Below are positions 8,164 through 17,176 of a stretch of DNA of 64,000 nucleotides, in pieces; position 1 is the stretch's first letter; each line of letters begins with the position of its first letter. The notes under the pieces are model-generated. The model was not told where the DNA came from, ran no database searches, and was given only the letters and a program-made list of their open reading frames with translations. The translations under genes and the position numbers were made by a program. Source of the DNA: Lunatimonas lonarensis (GTDB taxonomy: Bacteria > Bacteroidota > Bacteroidia > Cytophagales > Cyclobacteriaceae). The DNA is taken from the NCBI RefSeq assembly GCF_000390185.1, contig NZ_AQHR01000025.1, forward strand, positions 1-64,000. Reading direction: 5' to 3'.

Positions 8164-9930
8164 TCAGTAAACCACCTCCAATTCCCCTAGGGTCCCCGAC
8201 GCTGATCGGATTTCCAGTTGGCCTTTTGCCGGATGAAAGAAATACCCCTCCTGTGCCACCAGGGGTACGCCATTGGCCACCACTTCCCGAGGTGCGGCGG
8301 CAGACCGGATACGCAATACATGGGGAACCTGCTTCCCTGTAATACCGATGCGGAGGCGATTTCCGGACAGCTTCATACGCACATCGGTCGGAGCATCGTT
8401 TTCCCGGTAAATGGTAAAGCTGGATTCTTCCCCATCGGGATACAGCAGTAGCGTAAGCAGTCCCTCGTCCCCATCGTTGCCAAAGCCGGTATACCCACGG
8501 CTGATCTGCATGGGAATGATCGCTCCCGCCTTCACAAAAACCGGGTACTCGTCCATGGGAAAGTCTTTTGAAATCTGCCTGGGCCCCTGAAATTCCTCCC
8601 GGTCGTCCAGCCAATAATACCAGGTGCCCTCCGGCAAAGTCACTTCCAGGTCCGTACGGTCCTCATAAACAGGGGCTACCAACAGGTAATCCCCAAAAAG
8701 GTAGTGGTAGGTACCGGGCATACGACGCTGCAAGCGGGTACCTCCCTGATGACCGGTGACCACATAATGGTACATATAAGGCACCAACTCGGTATGCAGC
8801 CAAGAAAACTTGCGGATCACCTCCAGTTCTTCTTGGGTGCGCTTCCAAAGCGCCCGCTCTCCATGGCCTCCGTTCATGAACAGCCCACAAAAGGTCGAAA
8901 ACTGCGTCCACCGCATGTACAGCCTGGGAGGGATAACACTTCCCGAAAAACCGGCAATATCGCTACCGATCACATTGTAGCCCAAATCCGCACTTTTTAG
9001 AATACTTTCAATGGCAGATTCAAATCCCTGAATTCCCTTCAAGGCGATGTCTACCTTGCCCTGATCGGGATCCTCCAACATTTCCCGGGATTTCCACTGA
9101 TGTACCTGATCGCCTACCCAGTTGACAGGCGAAGCATCTATGGGCGCAAAGCCCTCGGGATGGTACCAGCGGTCAATGGCCCGGGACAAGGTGACGAACT
9201 CCGGATTCTGGCTCAGCCCGTGGGCGTACTCGTCCCGGTAATAATGATCCATATAGGTACGGGCACTCATCCAGCCGGCCGCTGTACGCTTATAGAAAAT
9301 CGGAATGCCAAAAAAATCCGTCGAAAACAGGGTCGCTGTACCGTCAAGCTTCCACCCGTCTATGCCGAGGTCAAAAACCCGCTGCTGAAGACCCCGCCAC
9401 CACTCCATGGCCTGCGGGTTGGTATAATCGATGAATCCGCCCCTACCCTTCCACCATTTATTCTCTTTCCCTCCAGCTAGATAGCCCTTTGATTTGATAT
9501 CCCGGTACCACAGCTCCGAATCCGGCTCACGCAGTCCTTTGTTGTAGCTGTTTACCATGGTGGTCATCCAAAGCACGATGCGGTAGCCGTCTTCTTTCAA
9601 CTTGGCAAACCACCGGTCAGGATCGGGATACAAGACGGTATCAATTTCAAAATCGTTGTATCGAAAACTCCATGGACTGTCCAGTATCACCGTTCGCACC
9701 GGAATATCATGGGCCCTATATCCCTCCAACAGCTCATCTACATAAACGGCCGTATTCACATCATCCTCCCAAAGCCAGCATTCCAAGGCCCACGCGGGGG
9801 TCAGGGGCGGATTCCCATGCCGCTGCTTGTTAAACGGAACTCCCCAAAAAGGATACAGAAATAGGCCGTAGGCCAACAGGGCCAAAACACCTACAATCCA
9901 AGCCAGTATTTTCAAAAACTTCACCCACAT
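8164..9930 (-). CDS. Glycoside hydrolase family 31 protein
   Basis: The 588-residue protein has an N-terminal membrane anchor or signal segment (about residues 4-28) followed by a GH31-like (beta/alpha)8 barrel. GIDGWKLDGT holds the likely nucleophile Asp (about 196) and NVIGSDIAGFSG the likely acid/base Asp (about 324). GH31 enzymes cleave alpha-glucosides, alpha-xylosides or sulfoquinovosides with retention; the substrate cannot be told from the sequence. The ATG at 9930 was preferred to an upstream in-frame ATG at 10026 because it directly precedes the hydrophobic segment. The gene is divergent from the DUF4301 gene and ends just beside the SDR remnant. Confidence 0.8.
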   Translation of the reverse strand: MWVKFLKILAWIVGVLALLAYGLFLYPFWGVPFNKQRHGNPPLTPAWALECWLWEDDVNTAVYVDELLEGYRAHDIPVRTVILDSPWSFRYNDFEIDTVLYPDPDRWFAKLKEDGYRIVLWMTTMVNSYNKGLREPDSELWYRDIKSKGYLAGGKENKWWKGRGGFIDYTNPQAMEWWRGLQQRVFDLGIDGWKLDGTATLFSTDFFGIPIFYKRTAAGWMSARTYMDHYYRDEYAHGLSQNPEFVTLSRAIDRWYHPEGFAPIDASPVNWVGDQVHQWKSREMLEDPDQGKVDIALKGIQGFESAIESILKSADLGYNVIGSDIAGFSGSVIPPRLYMRWTQFSTFCGLFMNGGHGERALWKRTQEELEVIRKFSWLHTELVPYMYHYVVTGHQGGTRLQRRMPGTYHYLFGDYLLVAPVYEDRTDLEVTLPEGTWYYWLDDREEFQGPRQISKDFPMDEYPVFVKAGAIIPMQISRGYTGFGNDGDEGLLTLLLYPDGEESSFTIYRENDAPTDVRMKLSGNRLRIGITGKQVPHVLRIRSAAAPREVVANGVPLVAQEGYFFHPAKGQLEIRSASGTLGELEVVY

Positions 9931-10145
9931 AGCTACAATGGTTTTCTGGGGTAATACGCCGGATTGCACGGAAAATACCCCGCCCTTTCCCAAAAATGAA
10001 CAGATTTGATTCTCCCCGTCCACCATTTGGCCTGCGAAACGGAAGTAATTGCAGGATTTTCCGGGATTTCTTAGGTGGGAAAGGGGGCGATTTGCTATAT
10101 TGGATGGTTTAAAAACCTAAGGAAAACTAACCATTTTTATTCGAT

Positions 10146-11663
10146 ATGCTTACCACAGAACAGAAAGACCAAATCACCCGCCAAGGCATGGACCTGACGC
10201 TGGTAGAAGAACAAATCCGAAATTTCATAGAAGGCTTTCCCCCGTTGGAAATCCACGCCGCTGCCGCCATCGGTGATGGTATACAGCTTTTGGACGAAGC
10301 CTCTCTCAAAAATTGCCTGGAAACCTATGACGCTAAATCCCCGGAGAAAAAAATCGTGAAATTCGTCCCGGCTAGTGGGGCTGCAAGCCGCATGTTCAAG
10401 GACCTGTTCTCCTTTTTGGAAAAAAATGGAAGCGATCTTTCCAAAGATGCGTTTACGGGCAAGTTTATTGAAAAGCTGGCGGATTTTGCCTTTTTTGAAG
10501 ACCTTGAAAGCAGCCTTCAGCAAACCGGAGATAGCATTGCCGCTGCCTTGGAACAAAAGAACTATCCATTGATCGTTGCCCGTCTACTAAACCCGGACGG
10601 ATTGGATTATGGGTCCCTGCCCAAGGGATTGCTCAAATTTCACCGGTACCCCGACGGCAGCCGCACGCCGGTACAGGAGCATTTCGTAGAGGGTGCGGCC
10701 TACGCACTGGGCGAGGGAAATACCATACGGCTGCATTTCACCGTTTCTCCCGAACACCAAGAGAAGTTTGAGGCCCATGTAGCCGCTATCAAGCCCCAGA
10801 TGGAAGCAACTTTCAACGCTAAGTTTGACATCAGCTTTTCCCAACAAAAAAAATCCACTGACACCATCGCGGTAGACATAGCCAATGCCCCGTTTGTGGA
10901 GGAAGATGGAGAGATCCTGTTCCGCCCGGCGGGACATGGGGCCCTGCTTGAAAACCTAAACGACATCGATGCGGACCTAATTTTCATCAAAAACATCGAC
11001 AACGTGGTTCCCGACCGCATCAAAGATCCCACCAATACCTATAAAAAAGCGATTGGGGGCATACTTCTGGATGCCCAGGAGGCCGTATTTGCAGCATTGG
11101 AAGCGCTGGACAAGGAGATAACAGAAAGCTCGGTTGACCAGGCAAAATCCGTTTATACCGGCAAACTGGGTTCCAAATTGCCCTCCGCTTTTGAGTCCAT
11201 GACGCTATCCGAAAAAGCGGATTTTCTTCGCTCCAAACTCAACCGACCCATCCGTGTTTGCGGCATGGTGGAAAACACCGGTGAACCCGGAGGTGGCCCG
11301 TTCTGGGTCAGGGAAGCAGACGGGTCCCTTTCGCTGCAGATCGGCGAAACCGCCCAGTTGGACCTGAACAATCCCACACAAAAAGCCTTGTTTCAGCAGT
11401 CCTCCCATTTCAACCCCACCGACCTGGTTTGTGGCGTAAAAGACTACAAAGGCCACAAGTTCAACCTATTGGAATTCAGAGATCCGAAAACGGGATTTAT
11501 CACCGAGAAATCCAAAAGCGGGCGGGAATTGAAAGCCCAGGAGCTACCCGGACTTTGGAATGGCTCCATGGCCCATTGGAACTCCATCTTTGTCGAGGTA
11601 CCTTTGATTACATTTAACCCCGTAAAGACCATCAATGACCTCTTGCGGGATGTACACCAATAA
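10146..11663 (+). CDS. DUF4301 family protein
   Basis: This soluble protein of 505 residues has no signal peptide. It matches the DUF4301 family, common in Bacteroidota, by its opening region (ending in the conserved-looking VKFVPASGAASRMFK at about 73-87) and its overall length. The loop around ASGAASRMFK and the later GTGEPGGGPFW-like segment (NTGEPGGGPFWV) resemble nucleotide- or phosphate-binding loops; a nucleotidyltransferase-like fold is possible but is only an inference. It is followed after about 14 bp by the DUF1080 gene in the same direction, so the two probably share a transcript. Confidence 0.75.
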   Translation: MLTTEQKDQITRQGMDLTLVEEQIRNFIEGFPPLEIHAAAAIGDGIQLLDEASLKNCLETYDAKSPEKKIVKFVPASGAASRMFKDLFSFLEKNGSDLSKDAFTGKFIEKLADFAFFEDLESSLQQTGDSIAAALEQKNYPLIVARLLNPDGLDYGSLPKGLLKFHRYPDGSRTPVQEHFVEGAAYALGEGNTIRLHFTVSPEHQEKFEAHVAAIKPQMEATFNAKFDISFSQQKKSTDTIAVDIANAPFVEEDGEILFRPAGHGALLENLNDIDADLIFIKNIDNVVPDRIKDPTNTYKKAIGGILLDAQEAVFAALEALDKEITESSVDQAKSVYTGKLGSKLPSAFESMTLSEKADFLRSKLNRPIRVCGMVENTGEPGGGPFWVREADGSLSLQIGETAQLDLNNPTQKALFQQSSHFNPTDLVCGVKDYKGHKFNLLEFRDPKTGFITEKSKSGRELKAQELPGLWNGSMAHWNSIFVEVPLITFNPVKTINDLLRDVHQ

Positions 11664-11676
11664 CCTACCCACATTT

Positions 11677-12465
11677 ATGACCATGAAAAACCGCAGGGAA
11701 TTGATCAGATACCTATCCGTTATCGTACTGCTCCTATTGATACAAGGGATATCACATGCCCAAATTGGTGTAGGAGCCAAGGCTCCAAAAGGGGCCAAAC
11801 AGCTATTTGACGGATCCAAAAAATCCCTACATGGGAATTGGCAATACTGGGAGGGCCCCCGTTTGGCCGCAGAGCCACCCATCAAGTGGGCGATTGTAAA
11901 AGATCCTGTGGACAAAGGAACCGCTGTGAGCTCAAATGATCCCGCAGCAGCCGGAGGAAAATATGGGGCTGCAGACATCGTGACCAAGGAGGAATTCCGG
12001 GATTTTCGCCTGCATGTAGAGTTTCTGATCGCCAATCCGGGAGGCAACAGCGGCGTGTACCTACAGAATCGCTATGAAATCCAAATCTTGGACGGCGACA
12101 GCACCGACCACGGCATGGCCGCCATCATCAATGAACACGCCGCGCCCTACCGGGCCTACAACGGCGTAGGGAAATGGAATGCCTACGACATGCAGTTTCG
12201 AGCTGCCCGGTTTGATGACAGCGGCAAGCTAACCGAAAAGGCACGCACCACCATTTATTTCAATGGCATCAAAATCCACGAAGACCAGGCCATACAGCAG
12301 GTTTGGGGCGGCCCCAATTCGGGCATGGACGGAGGGAACGATGCGGGAAAGGGAATCACCGATCGTCCGGGAGGCATCAAGCTACAGGCTGAGGGCCACG
12401 ATGTGCTTTATCGAAATATTTGGATTCAGCCGCTAAACCTTTCTGGGCCAAGTACCGACTTCTAG
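11677..12465 (+). CDS. DUF1080 protein (3-keto-disaccharide hydrolase-like), exported
   Basis: The frame is open from 11635, overlapping the DUF4301 gene, but the signal peptide (basic MKNRRELIR followed by a hydrophobic stretch ending near SHAQ) fits a start at 11677 or 11683. The mature part is a concanavalin-like DUF1080 domain with the usual GNSGVYLQNRYEIQILD motif and a C-terminal RPGGIKLQAEGH strand. Several DUF1080 proteins hydrolyse or eliminate 3-keto-glycosides made by Gfo/Idh/MocA-type dehydrogenases. The protein is probably periplasmic. The sugar-oxidising neighbours support a carbohydrate role. Substrate unknown. Confidence 0.8.
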   Translation: MTMKNRRELIRYLSVIVLLLLIQGISHAQIGVGAKAPKGAKQLFDGSKKSLHGNWQYWEGPRLAAEPPIKWAIVKDPVDKGTAVSSNDPAAAGGKYGAADIVTKEEFRDFRLHVEFLIANPGGNSGVYLQNRYEIQILDGDSTDHGMAAIINEHAAPYRAYNGVGKWNAYDMQFRAARFDDSGKLTEKARTTIYFNGIKIHEDQAIQQVWGGPNSGMDGGNDAGKGITDRPGGIKLQAEGHDVLYRNIWIQPLNLSGPSTDF

Positions 12466-12525
12466 TCAAGTAGTAAAAACGAAGTTTGAGATAGAACTTT
12501 TTTTGAATCATCAACTGCTAAAATC

Positions 12526-12569
12526 GCCGTTGTCTACCCTGGTAAATACAGGATAGGCAACGGCTTTTT
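12526..12569 (+). terminator. Rho-independent terminator after the DUF1080 gene
   Basis: A 16-bp stem with two imperfect pairs (arm GCCGTTGTCTACCCTG against CAGGATAGGCAACGGC) encloses a short loop and is followed by TTTTTG. It lies 60 bp after the DUF1080 stop codon and before the sugar dehydrogenase gene. Confidence 0.75.
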
Positions 12570-12640
12570 GATGTTGGTGAGGTTTGGAACAGCGTTTGAA
12601 TTTTAGCTAGGGAATTTCAAACCAACAAACCAGACGAGCC

Positions 12641-13876
12641 ATGATATACACCCATTTCAAAACAATACTCATCGTAGCGGCGGCCTTCTTTTGGGGATTC
12701 CTGCATCCTTCCCAAGAAGGGCTCGCGCAGGTACAAATGGTAAATAAAACCATTGATAGCCAGATGGAAACCGAAAAAGCTACCATTAAAATCACCAAAG
12801 TAGTAAAAGGACTGAACCACCCCTGGGCGGTAGGGTTTTTGCCAGATGGCAATCTTCTGGTTACCGAAAGGCCCGGTAAGCTGTACCTAGTCAGCGGGGA
12901 AAAGATTACCCAACTAACCGGTCTTCCAAAAATCGACACGGATGAAGATCAACTTTCGGCACCTGACGGCGGAAACCAAGGTGGTCTATTGGATGTAGCC
13001 GTCCATCCGGATTATGAAACAAACGGTTGGATCTACTTTACCTACTCCAGCCCAGGCGATGACGACTCGGTCACAGGTGATCATGGTCATGGGACCGGCA
13101 CCGCATTGGCCAGAGCCAGAATAGACACTGAAGAAGGAAAGCTCACCGACTTGGAAACCCTCTACGCACAGGTGCCGCGGACCAATCCCGGCAGGCATTA
13201 CGGATCCCGCATTGTCTTTCCCGGCGATGGCACCGTCTGGTTCACGATTGGAGACAGGGGTCTTCGTTGGAACTCGCAGGACCTTACCGACCCGGCTGGA
13301 TCGGTAATCCGATTGAAGGAAGACGGCGGGGTAGCGGATGACAACCCCTTTATCGGCGTCGCTCCCGGTAACCTGCGACCCGAGATATACAGCTACGGCC
13401 ACCGCAACAACCAAGGCTTGGCAATCGACCCAGAAACCGGAAACCTCTGGGCCACAGAACATGGACCAAACGGCGGGGATCTGCTTCATTTGATCGAAAA
13501 AGGCAACAACTACGGATGGCCACAAGTAGCCTTCGGAACAGAATACGATACCGATGAAAAAATTGGTCTTGGGCAGGAGGCCCCCGGCGTTACGGAACCA
13601 AAGTGGGTATGGGAAGAAAGTATGGCACCTTCTGGACTGGCCTTTTATACCGGAAAGACGATCGATGCATGGGACGGGGATCTCTTTGCAGGCTCCCTGT
13701 TGAAAGAGACTTTGTACCGACTGGAAATAAAGAATGAACAGGTAGTACATCAGGAAGCCTTGTTGACGGAAAAGATCGGAAGAATCCGGGATGTTCGCCA
13801 AAGTCCAGATGGATCGATGTATTTGGTGACCGATGAAGGGGACGGCGCACTCTACCGCATACAGGTAGCAGACTGA
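12641..13876 (+). CDS. PQQ-dependent sugar dehydrogenase (soluble aldose dehydrogenase type)
   Basis: This 411-residue protein has an N-terminal signal peptide (hydrophobic residues 8-28, cut near AQVQ) and a six-bladed beta-propeller of the GSDH/YliI family. Diagnostic segments are LNHPWAVGFLPDGNLLVTE, GGLLDVAVHPDY and PEIYSYGHRNNQGLAIDP, with NPGRHYGSRIVF in between. Family members oxidise aldoses at C1 in the periplasm with PQQ and pass electrons to quinone or cytochrome c. It lies between DUF1080 and a c-type-cytochrome-containing lipoprotein gene, which fits a sugar-oxidation locus. No PQQ biosynthesis gene is in the window. Confidence 0.85.
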   Translation: MIYTHFKTILIVAAAFFWGFLHPSQEGLAQVQMVNKTIDSQMETEKATIKITKVVKGLNHPWAVGFLPDGNLLVTERPGKLYLVSGEKITQLTGLPKIDTDEDQLSAPDGGNQGGLLDVAVHPDYETNGWIYFTYSSPGDDDSVTGDHGHGTGTALARARIDTEEGKLTDLETLYAQVPRTNPGRHYGSRIVFPGDGTVWFTIGDRGLRWNSQDLTDPAGSVIRLKEDGGVADDNPFIGVAPGNLRPEIYSYGHRNNQGLAIDPETGNLWATEHGPNGGDLLHLIEKGNNYGWPQVAFGTEYDTDEKIGLGQEAPGVTEPKWVWEESMAPSGLAFYTGKTIDAWDGDLFAGSLLKETLYRLEIKNEQVVHQEALLTEKIGRIRDVRQSPDGSMYLVTDEGDGALYRIQVAD

Positions 13877-13928
13877 TCGATTTCCTTCCCTAGGCTCCGC
13901 AGGATACCCTGCTCCTCTGGCTATAAAC

Positions 13929-13968
13929 ACCTAAGGATTTCCAATAGGCGTATGGGGAATCCTTAGGT
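13929..13968. other. Inverted repeat after the sugar dehydrogenase gene
   Basis: An 11-bp perfect inverted repeat, ACCTAAGGATT at 13929-13939 and AATCCTTAGGT at 13958-13968, encloses an 18-base loop. It starts 53 bp after the dehydrogenase stop. There is no T run after the stem, so it is not a canonical intrinsic terminator; it could be a transcript-stabilising hairpin or a protein-binding site. Confidence 0.45.
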
Positions 13969-14075
13969 CCAATTCATGCTCCGGTAGTCAAAGTAAAAGG
14001 CGACCTATTGCATAATTGGCGAATTAGCGGTATGTTTAAGATCTTACAAGCCCCTAAATTGCTGCTATACAGTCC

Positions 14076-17000
14076 ATGAACCACCCCAGCCCAATTAACC
14101 CCAAGCCGTGGTCGGCCTATTTGCTGGCTTTGGCTTTTGCCTGCCAAGCTACTACTGATTCCGATTACGACACCACCTATGTGGAAGAGGAGCCGGATCC
14201 CATCTATGCCGAGCACGTACGAACTACCGGATTTCAAACACCCCAGAAGGAAATGGCGGATTTTACCCTCCCTCCCGGTTTTGAAGTGACGCTTTTCGCC
14301 TCCGAGCCGGATATCAGCAAGCCCATCAATATCGCTTTTGATGACAGAGGCAGGCTCTGGGTTACCCAGTCGGGCGAATACCCCATTAAAGCAGGTCCTG
14401 GAGAAGGAAAGGACCGGATCAGCATTTTAGAAGACAGCAACGGGGACGGTAAAGCCGATATAATCACCCATTTTGCCGAGGACCTGAATATCCCTATCGG
14501 CATCATCCCCGTAAAGGACGGGGCCATTGGCTATAGCATTCCCCACGTATACCGGTTTTACGACCGTGATGGCGACGGCAAATCCGAAGCCCGGGAGGTG
14601 TTGATTGCCGATTTTGAACACAGGGATACCCATGGCATGGTCAACAACCTGTTCCGTGGATTGGATGGCTGGATCCACGCCTCTCATGGGTTTTCCAACA
14701 TTTCCACCGTTTCGGGATCAGACGGAGATTCCATCACCATGACTTCCGGCAACACCTTTCGGTTCCGCATGGATGGCAGCCGGGTGGAAAAAACCACCGA
14801 TGGTAGAATCAACCCTTTTGGCTCGGACCTGGACGAGTGGGGCTATCACTATTCAGCAGACTGCCATACCCTCCCCATCTATCAGCTTATCTGGGGTGGC
14901 AATTATACCCAATGGGGCAAAAAAGATCCCAACATGGGTTTTGCCCCCACCATGATGGATTATGGACTTAACTCCACCGCCCTATCCGGCTTGGTGTACT
15001 ATACCGACAATCAGTTTCCAGAAGAATACCAGCATAGCTTCTACTCCGGTGACGTGGTCACCTGCCGCATCAGTCGCAGCGTGATGGCGTTTAGCGGATC
15101 CACGCCGAAAGCTACCCGAAAACGGGATTTCTTGGTCAGCAAGGATCCCTGGTTCAGACCCGTGGACATCAAAATCGGGCCGGACGGAGCCATGTACGTC
15201 GCGGATTTTTACAACCCCATTATAGGTCATTACGAAGTACCCCTAGACCATCCTGACCGGGATCGGAAAAGCGGCAGGATCTGGAAGATCACTTACAAAG
15301 GAAAGCAGCGAGAAATACGGGACTGGTCCAAGGCTTCCATGAGCGAGTTGCTTAAAGAAATGGGCAGCCCCATCCTAGCTACACGACTGGCCTCCACCGA
15401 TGCACTGGTGGACTATAAGGGAAAAGGGGCCACATCTGAACTCAAAAAATTGCTACAAGCGGATCCTACCAGCCCTCATCAGCGCATCCAGACACTTTGG
15501 GCTTTGCACCGGCTACAAAGTTTGGCACCTGAGGAGTTGAAATCTGGCCTTGGACACGCAGACCCCATGGTACGGGTGCATGCTTTCCGTGTCTTCGCCA
15601 ATTTGCCCGAATGGGACGAGGTGCATCGTGGATGGGCTTTGGCGGGATTAGGCGACGAAAACCCCCATGTTCGTAGAGCGGCCGCAGAGGCAATCAACCG
15701 GCATCCGCATGCCGCGTTTTACAAGGCACTGGTAGAGGCCCATCAGCTGGCTCCAGCCGAGGACACCCATTTGGTATATACCCTTAAAATGGCCCTGTTT
15801 ACCCATTTGGGGGATCCTTCCCTGATACGTCTTGCAGCGGAGGAAATGTGGACAGAAGAACAGGCCGCACTGATCGCGCTGGTAGTCTCCGACACCGACA
15901 GCCCCGAGGCCGGCCAATACCTGCTGGATTACCTCAGGGAACGCAAGGTACCGGAAGATCGATGGATTGGCTACATACGCAGTGCCGCCAGATCCGTTCC
16001 GCCCGGTCAATTGCCTGTTGTAGTGGAGCTGGCAATTGAAAAGTCCGGGGAAAGCAACCTTGCCTCCTTTAAGTGGGCGTTGGCGCTACAGGATGGGATT
16101 CAGCAACGGGGAATGGAAACACCTGCCCGGTTGGTATCGTGGATTCAGGATATCGGCGGGCAAACCCTTTCCGGACTGGAATCCGACCTTGGCCGATGGT
16201 CGGCAGACATGGAAGAAAAATATCAGTTTGCAGCTAGTACGGCAGGTAGGTACCGTTTTACCGGCCACACCGGTCCATTGAAGCAACTGGTACAAAGCGA
16301 ACCAGTGCCCGAGGCTCTACGCGGAGAGGCTGCCCTAGCCTTGATCCGCATTTCACCAACTGCGCATATGGATTTCTTGTCGGTGCAAATGAACGATTCC
16401 GACCAAAAAACCTCCTTTAGGCAACGAATGGCGAACACAATCGGTCAATCTGCTACCCCGCAGGCGCGCGCGATTTTGGCGGACGGTCTCAAAGATGCGC
16501 CTATGGAATTACAGACTTCCATCGCTGCCCAGCTCGCCCGCTCCGAACCGGGGATTTCGATTTTGATCGAGCGAATCCGCAAAGGGTACGCCCCCGCACG
16601 GGTCCTGAAGACCCGAAATGTAGAAGAGTCGTTTCGAAACCACGCAAACACCCTGCAACGGCAGTCCTTTGAATCTCTGACCGCCAATCTGATGCCTATC
16701 AGTGAGGAAAGGGAACGTCTGATAAGCCAACGAATCCAAGGCTATACGGTCAATGAAGACGCGCTTGCCTCCGGCAAACAACTGTTCACTGAAAACTGCG
16801 CACTCTGCCACCAGGTGAACAACGAAGGAGGGATGATCGGCCCCCAGCTGGACGGTGTGGGCAACTGGGGAATTCAGGCGTTGGCCACCAAAATCATCGA
16901 TCCAAACCGGAATATTTCGGAAAACTTCCGCACGTACAACATCCGTCTAAACAATGGAGAAGTAAAATCAGGCCTGTTTAGACGGGAAGAGGGACAGGTA

Positions 17001-17162
17001 ATCGTCCTGGCCGACCAAAGCGGGAAGGAATTCAGCATACCAAAAAATGAAATCAGCGAGCAGACTGCGTCCACCATGACGCTAATGCCAGACACCTTCA
17101 GCGAGACCCTTGACCAGGATAAATTCAACAGCTTAATGGGTTATCTATTAAGCGTAAAATAA
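14076..17162 (+). CDS. PVC-type haem-binding membrane-bound dehydrogenase, HEAT and cytochrome c domains
   Basis: This is a 1028-residue lipoprotein: the signal ends with the lipobox-like LAFAC. The N-terminal part (about 60-400) is a propeller of the planctomycete-type 'membrane-bound dehydrogenase' family, with segments such as GRLWVTQSGEYP and GPDGAMYVADFYNPIIGHYE. The middle (about 430-850) is HEAT-like helical repeats. The C-terminus holds a cytochrome c haem site CALCH (about 908-912) followed by GGMIGPQLDGVG. Such proteins are thought to oxidise sugar substrates at the cell surface, electrons passing to the attached haem. It follows the PQQ dehydrogenase and is followed 14 bp later by a VCBS lipoprotein gene, probably co-transcribed. 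Confidence 0.8.
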   Translation: MNHPSPINPKPWSAYLLALAFACQATTDSDYDTTYVEEEPDPIYAEHVRTTGFQTPQKEMADFTLPPGFEVTLFASEPDISKPINIAFDDRGRLWVTQSGEYPIKAGPGEGKDRISILEDSNGDGKADIITHFAEDLNIPIGIIPVKDGAIGYSIPHVYRFYDRDGDGKSEAREVLIADFEHRDTHGMVNNLFRGLDGWIHASHGFSNISTVSGSDGDSITMTSGNTFRFRMDGSRVEKTTDGRINPFGSDLDEWGYHYSADCHTLPIYQLIWGGNYTQWGKKDPNMGFAPTMMDYGLNSTALSGLVYYTDNQFPEEYQHSFYSGDVVTCRISRSVMAFSGSTPKATRKRDFLVSKDPWFRPVDIKIGPDGAMYVADFYNPIIGHYEVPLDHPDRDRKSGRIWKITYKGKQREIRDWSKASMSELLKEMGSPILATRLASTDALVDYKGKGATSELKKLLQADPTSPHQRIQTLWALHRLQSLAPEELKSGLGHADPMVRVHAFRVFANLPEWDEVHRGWALAGLGDENPHVRRAAAEAINRHPHAAFYKALVEAHQLAPAEDTHLVYTLKMALFTHLGDPSLIRLAAEEMWTEEQAALIALVVSDTDSPEAGQYLLDYLRERKVPEDRWIGYIRSAARSVPPGQLPVVVELAIEKSGESNLASFKWALALQDGIQQRGMETPARLVSWIQDIGGQTLSGLESDLGRWSADMEEKYQFAASTAGRYRFTGHTGPLKQLVQSEPVPEALRGEAALALIRISPTAHMDFLSVQMNDSDQKTSFRQRMANTIGQSATPQARAILADGLKDAPMELQTSIAAQLARSEPGISILIERIRKGYAPARVLKTRNVEESFRNHANTLQRQSFESLTANLMPISEERERLISQRIQGYTVNEDALASGKQLFTENCALCHQVNNEGGMIGPQLDGVGNWGIQALATKIIDPNRNISENFRTYNIRLNNGEVKSGLFRREEGQVIVLADQSGKEFSIPKNEISEQTASTMTLMPDTFSETLDQDKFNSLMGYLLSVK

Positions 17163-17176
17163 AGCCTCCCAAAAAC

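Noticed and set aside
13929-13968. Intrinsic terminator after the sugar dehydrogenase gene
   Set aside because: The inverted repeat is strong but the loop is long and no T run follows, so it is listed only as an inverted repeat.
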